Shown here piece after piece: positions 61,620 to 64,000 of a stretch of 64,000 nucleotides of DNA. Origin of the DNA: Haematobia irritans (lineage: Eukaryota > Arthropoda > Insecta > Diptera > Muscidae); assembly GCF_050003625.1 (NCBI RefSeq), contig NC_134400.1:191609726-191673725 (forward strand). The letters are read 5' to 3'. How positions within the stretch are numbered: the first letter of the stretch is position 1; each line of letters starts with the position of its first letter. The position numbers and the translations under genes are program-made. The notes beneath the pieces are model-generated. The model was not told the DNA's origin and searched no databases. It saw nothing but the letters and a program-made list of their open reading frames with translations.

Positions 61620-62533
61620 TAAACTAAGCGTCCTAGAGCGAAAAGGGCTTTAATCCGTGACCACCCTCAAAAATTGAAATTTTCATCCAAATCCTAAAAA
61701 AATTGAAATTTTTATATGAAAAACTTCTTTTGCCCATATCTCCTAAACTAAGCGTCCGTGACCACCCTCAAAAATTGAATTTTTTACCCAAATCCTAAAA
61801 AAATTGAAATTTGTATATGAAAAACTTCTTTTGCCTATATCTCCTAAACTAAGCGTCCTAGAGCGAAAAGAGCTTTAATTCGTGACCACCCCCAAAAAAT
61901 TGAAATTTTTATATGAAAAACTTCTTTTGCCCATATCTCCTAAACTAAGCGTCCTAGAGCGAAAAGGGCTTTAATTCGTGACCACCCCCAAAAAATTGAA
62001 ATTTTTATATGAAAAACTTCTTTTGCCCATATCTCCTAAACTAAGCGTCCTAGAGCGAAAAGGGCTTTAATTCGTGACCACCCCCAAAAAATTGAAATTT
62101 TCATCCAAACCCCAAAAAAATTTAAATTTTTATATGAAAAACTTCTTTTGCCCATATCTCCTAAACTAAGCGTCCTAGAGCGAAAAGGGCTTTAATCCGT
62201 GACCACCCTCAAAAATTGAATTTTTTACCCAAATCCTAAAAAATTGAAATTTTTATATGAAAAACTTCTTTTGCCTATATCTCCTAAACTAAGCGTCCTA
62301 GAGCGAAAAGGGCTTTAATTCGTGATCACCCTCAAAAATTGAATTTTTTACCCAAATCCTAAAAAAATTGAAATTTTTATATGAAAAACTTCTTTTGCCT
62401 ATATCTCCTAAACTAAGCGTCCTAGAGCGAAAAGGGCTTTAATTCGTGATCACCCCCAAAAAATTGAAATTTTCATCCAAACCCCAAAATAATTGAAATT
62501 TTTATATAAAAAACTTCTTTTGCCCATATCTCC
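61620..62533 (+). repeat. 914-bp unit, copy 1
   Basis: AAGCGTCCGTGACC, a core with 22 bp missing, occurs at 61754 and 62668, and GCGAAAAGAGC follows in both (near 61866 and 62780). The spacing is 914 bp. Two short monomers and one shortened core explain why the length is not a multiple of 124. Edges are approximate. Confidence 0.8.
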
Positions 62534-63447
62534 TAAACTAAGCGTCCTAGAGTGAAAAGGGCTTTAATCCGTGACCACCCTCAAAAATTGAAATTTTCAT
62601 CCAAATCCTAAAAAAATTGAAATTTTTATATGAAAAACTTCTTTTGCCCATATCTCCTAAACTAAGCGTCCGTGACCACCCTCAAAAATTGAATTTTTTA
62701 CCCAAATCCTAAAAAAATTTAAATTTTTATATGAAAAACTTCTTTTGCCTATATCTCCTAAACTAAGCGTCCTAGAGCGAAAAGAGCTTTAATTCGTGAC
62801 CACCCCCAAAAAATTGAAATTTTTATATGAAAAACTTCTTTTGCCCATATCTCCTAAACTAAGCGTCCTAGAGCGAAAAGGGCTTTAATTCGTGACCACC
62901 CCCAAAAAATTGAAATTTTTATATGAAAAACTTCTTTTGCCCATATCTCCTAAACTAAGCGTCCTAGAGCGAAAAGGGCTTTAATTCGTGACCACCCCCA
63001 AAAAATTGAAATTTTCATCCAAACCCCAAAAAAATTTAAATTTTTATATGAAAAACTTCTTTTGCCCATATCTCCTAAACTAAGCGTCCTAGAGCGAAAA
63101 GGGCTTTAATCCGTGACCCCCCTCAACAATTGAATTTTTTGCCCAAATCCTAAAAAAATTGAAATTTTTATATGAAAAACTTCTTTTGCCTATATCTCCT
63201 AAACTAAGCGTCCTAGAGCGAAAAGGGCTTTAATTCGTGATCACCCTCAAAAATTTAAAAGTCCACCCAAACCACAAAAAAATTTAAATTTTTATATGAA
63301 AAACTTCTTTTGCCCATATCTCCTAAACTAAGCGTCCTAGAGCGAAAAGGGCTTTAATCCGTGACCACCCTCAAAAATTGAAATTTTCATCCAAATCCTA
63401 AAAAAATTGAAATTTTTATATGAAAAACTTCTTTTGCCCATATCTCC
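62534..63447 (+). repeat. 914-bp unit, copy 2
   Basis: This has the same order as copy 1 until about 63.24 kb, where the linker becomes TTTAAAAGTCC instead of TTGAATTTTTT. Differences include CTCAACAATTGAATTTTTTG near 63123 and AATTTAAATTTTT in place of AATTGAAATTTGT. Confidence 0.8.
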
Positions 63448-64000
63448 TAAACTAAGCGTCCTAGAGCGAAAAGGGCTTTAATCCGTGACCACCCTCAAAA
63501 ATTGAATTTTTTACCCAAAATCCTAAAAAAATTGAAATTTTTATATGAAAAACTTCTTTTGCCTATATCTCCTAAACTAAGCGTCCTAGAGCGAAAAGGG
63601 CTTTAATACGTGATCACCCTCAAAAATTTAAAAGTCCACCCAAACCACAAAAAAATTTAAATTTTTATATGAAAAACTTCTTTTGCCCATATCTCCTAAA
63701 CTAAGCGTCCTAGAGCGAAAAGGGCTTTAATCCGTGACCACCCTCAAAAATTGAAATTTTCATCCAAATCCTAAAAAAATTGAAATTTTTATATGAAAAA
63801 CTTCTTTTGCCCATATCTCCTAAACTAAGCGTCCTAGAGCGAAAAGGGCTTTAATCCGTGACCACCCTCAAAAATTGAAATTTTCATCCAAATCCTAAAA
63901 AAATTGAAATTTTTATATGAAAAACTTCTTTTGCCCATATCTCCTAAACTAAGCGTCCTAGAGCGAAAAGGGCTTTAATTCGTGACCACCCCCAAAAAAT
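63239..64000 (+). repeat. 373-bp three-monomer repeat at the right edge
   Basis: GATCACCCTCAAAAATTTAA at 63239 recurs at 63612, 373 bp on, each followed by the type-c-like AAAAGTCCACCCAAACCAC and a type-a monomer. The second copy carries AATACGTGATC instead of AATTCGTGATC. The window ends inside the following monomers, so the extent to the right is unknown. Confidence 0.82.

Larger units (their letters stand above)
1..64000. repeat. Satellite DNA array, ~124-bp monomer, spans the whole window
   Basis: The same sequence block recurs head to tail from the first base to the last, always in the same orientation, with a usual spacing of 124-125 bp. The motif CTAAACTAAGCGTCC, or a one-base variant, occurs in nearly every monomer. 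No stretch over about 100 bp is unrelated to the monomer, so there is no gene-bearing interval to annotate. The first and last bases lie inside monomers, so the array extends past both ends. Absence of genes, head-to-tail order and several levels of higher-order repetition are typical of eukaryotic heterochromatic satellites; centromeric or pericentromeric location is inference. I do not recognise the family. A prokaryotic origin is very unlikely. Confidence 0.97.

Noticed and set aside
1..64000. CRISPR array
   Set aside because: The regular conserved core with variable linkers looks superficially similar, but the linkers are variants of one another, not unique spacers; the unit is 124 bp; there are no cas genes; and the array forms multi-kb higher-order repeats.
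1..64000. Tandem repeats of a transposon or rDNA spacer origin
   Set aside because: I saw no terminal inverted repeats, long terminal repeats, target duplications, reverse transcriptase or transposase remnants, and no rRNA sequence. An origin from a mobile element cannot be excluded but nothing here supports it.
1..64000. Telomeric repeats
   Set aside because: No run of TTAGG, TTAGGG, TTTAGGG or similar short telomere units was seen; the period is about 124 bp throughout.

Overview
The window is one uninterrupted tandem satellite DNA array. From base 1 to base 64000 every stretch can be assigned to copies, or broken copies, of one AT-rich monomer of about 124 bp (roughly 530 copies, all in the same orientation). 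I see no protein-coding gene, RNA gene, transposable element, CRISPR array or unique sequence. Both window ends fall inside the repeat, so the array continues on both sides. A gene-free, multi-level tandem array of this size points to heterochromatin of a eukaryote (centromeric, pericentromeric or another heterochromatic block). I do not recognise the satellite family and cannot name the organism.

Monomer anatomy (reference copy 961-1084): an A/T-rich 5' part with phased A/T tracts (961-990), a GC-richer, very conserved core of about 60 bp with three CpG sites (991-1050), and a variable A/T linker (1051-1084) related to the 5' part. Variation is concentrated in the linker. Five recurrent linker types can be told apart by short motifs: (a) CCGTGACCACCCTC with AAATTTTCATCC, (b) TTCGTGACCACCCCC with AAATTTTCATCC, (c) CACCCACAAAAAA with GAAAAGTCCACCC, (d) CCGTGACCCCCCTC with GAATTTTTTACCC, (e) TTCGTGATCACCCCC. 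Two derived forms recur: a 96-bp short monomer without the linker half-repeat, and a 43-bp remnant that has lost the whole core.

Layout: 1-4950, loosely ordered monomers plus a 7-monomer (873 bp) tandem duplication at 2701-4446; 4951-8785, three copies of a 1288/1259-bp higher-order repeat (HOR); 8786-16931, mosaic monomers with 3-monomer (374 bp) and about 1163-bp duplications; 16932-18259, two 664-bp units; 18260-20409, a 498-bp-spaced pair and a dimeric 249-bp block; 20410-31525, four copies (two incomplete) of a 3.1-3.5 kb HOR; 31526-31975, a 450-bp out-of-register duplication; 32920-36021, a 1989-bp HOR; 36168-60540, the dominant HOR of about 3985 bp in five main copies plus partial copies at each end; 60541-64000, translocated and shorter repeats (914 bp, 373 bp).

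The blocks read as a record of array growth: nested rounds of unequal exchange in multiples of the monomer, with a minority of microhomology joins that ignore monomer phase. The most notable biology is the contrast between an almost invariant CpG-bearing core, which carries a partial dyad and a weak resemblance to a CENP-B box, and a freely changing linker. All motif-function links are inference.
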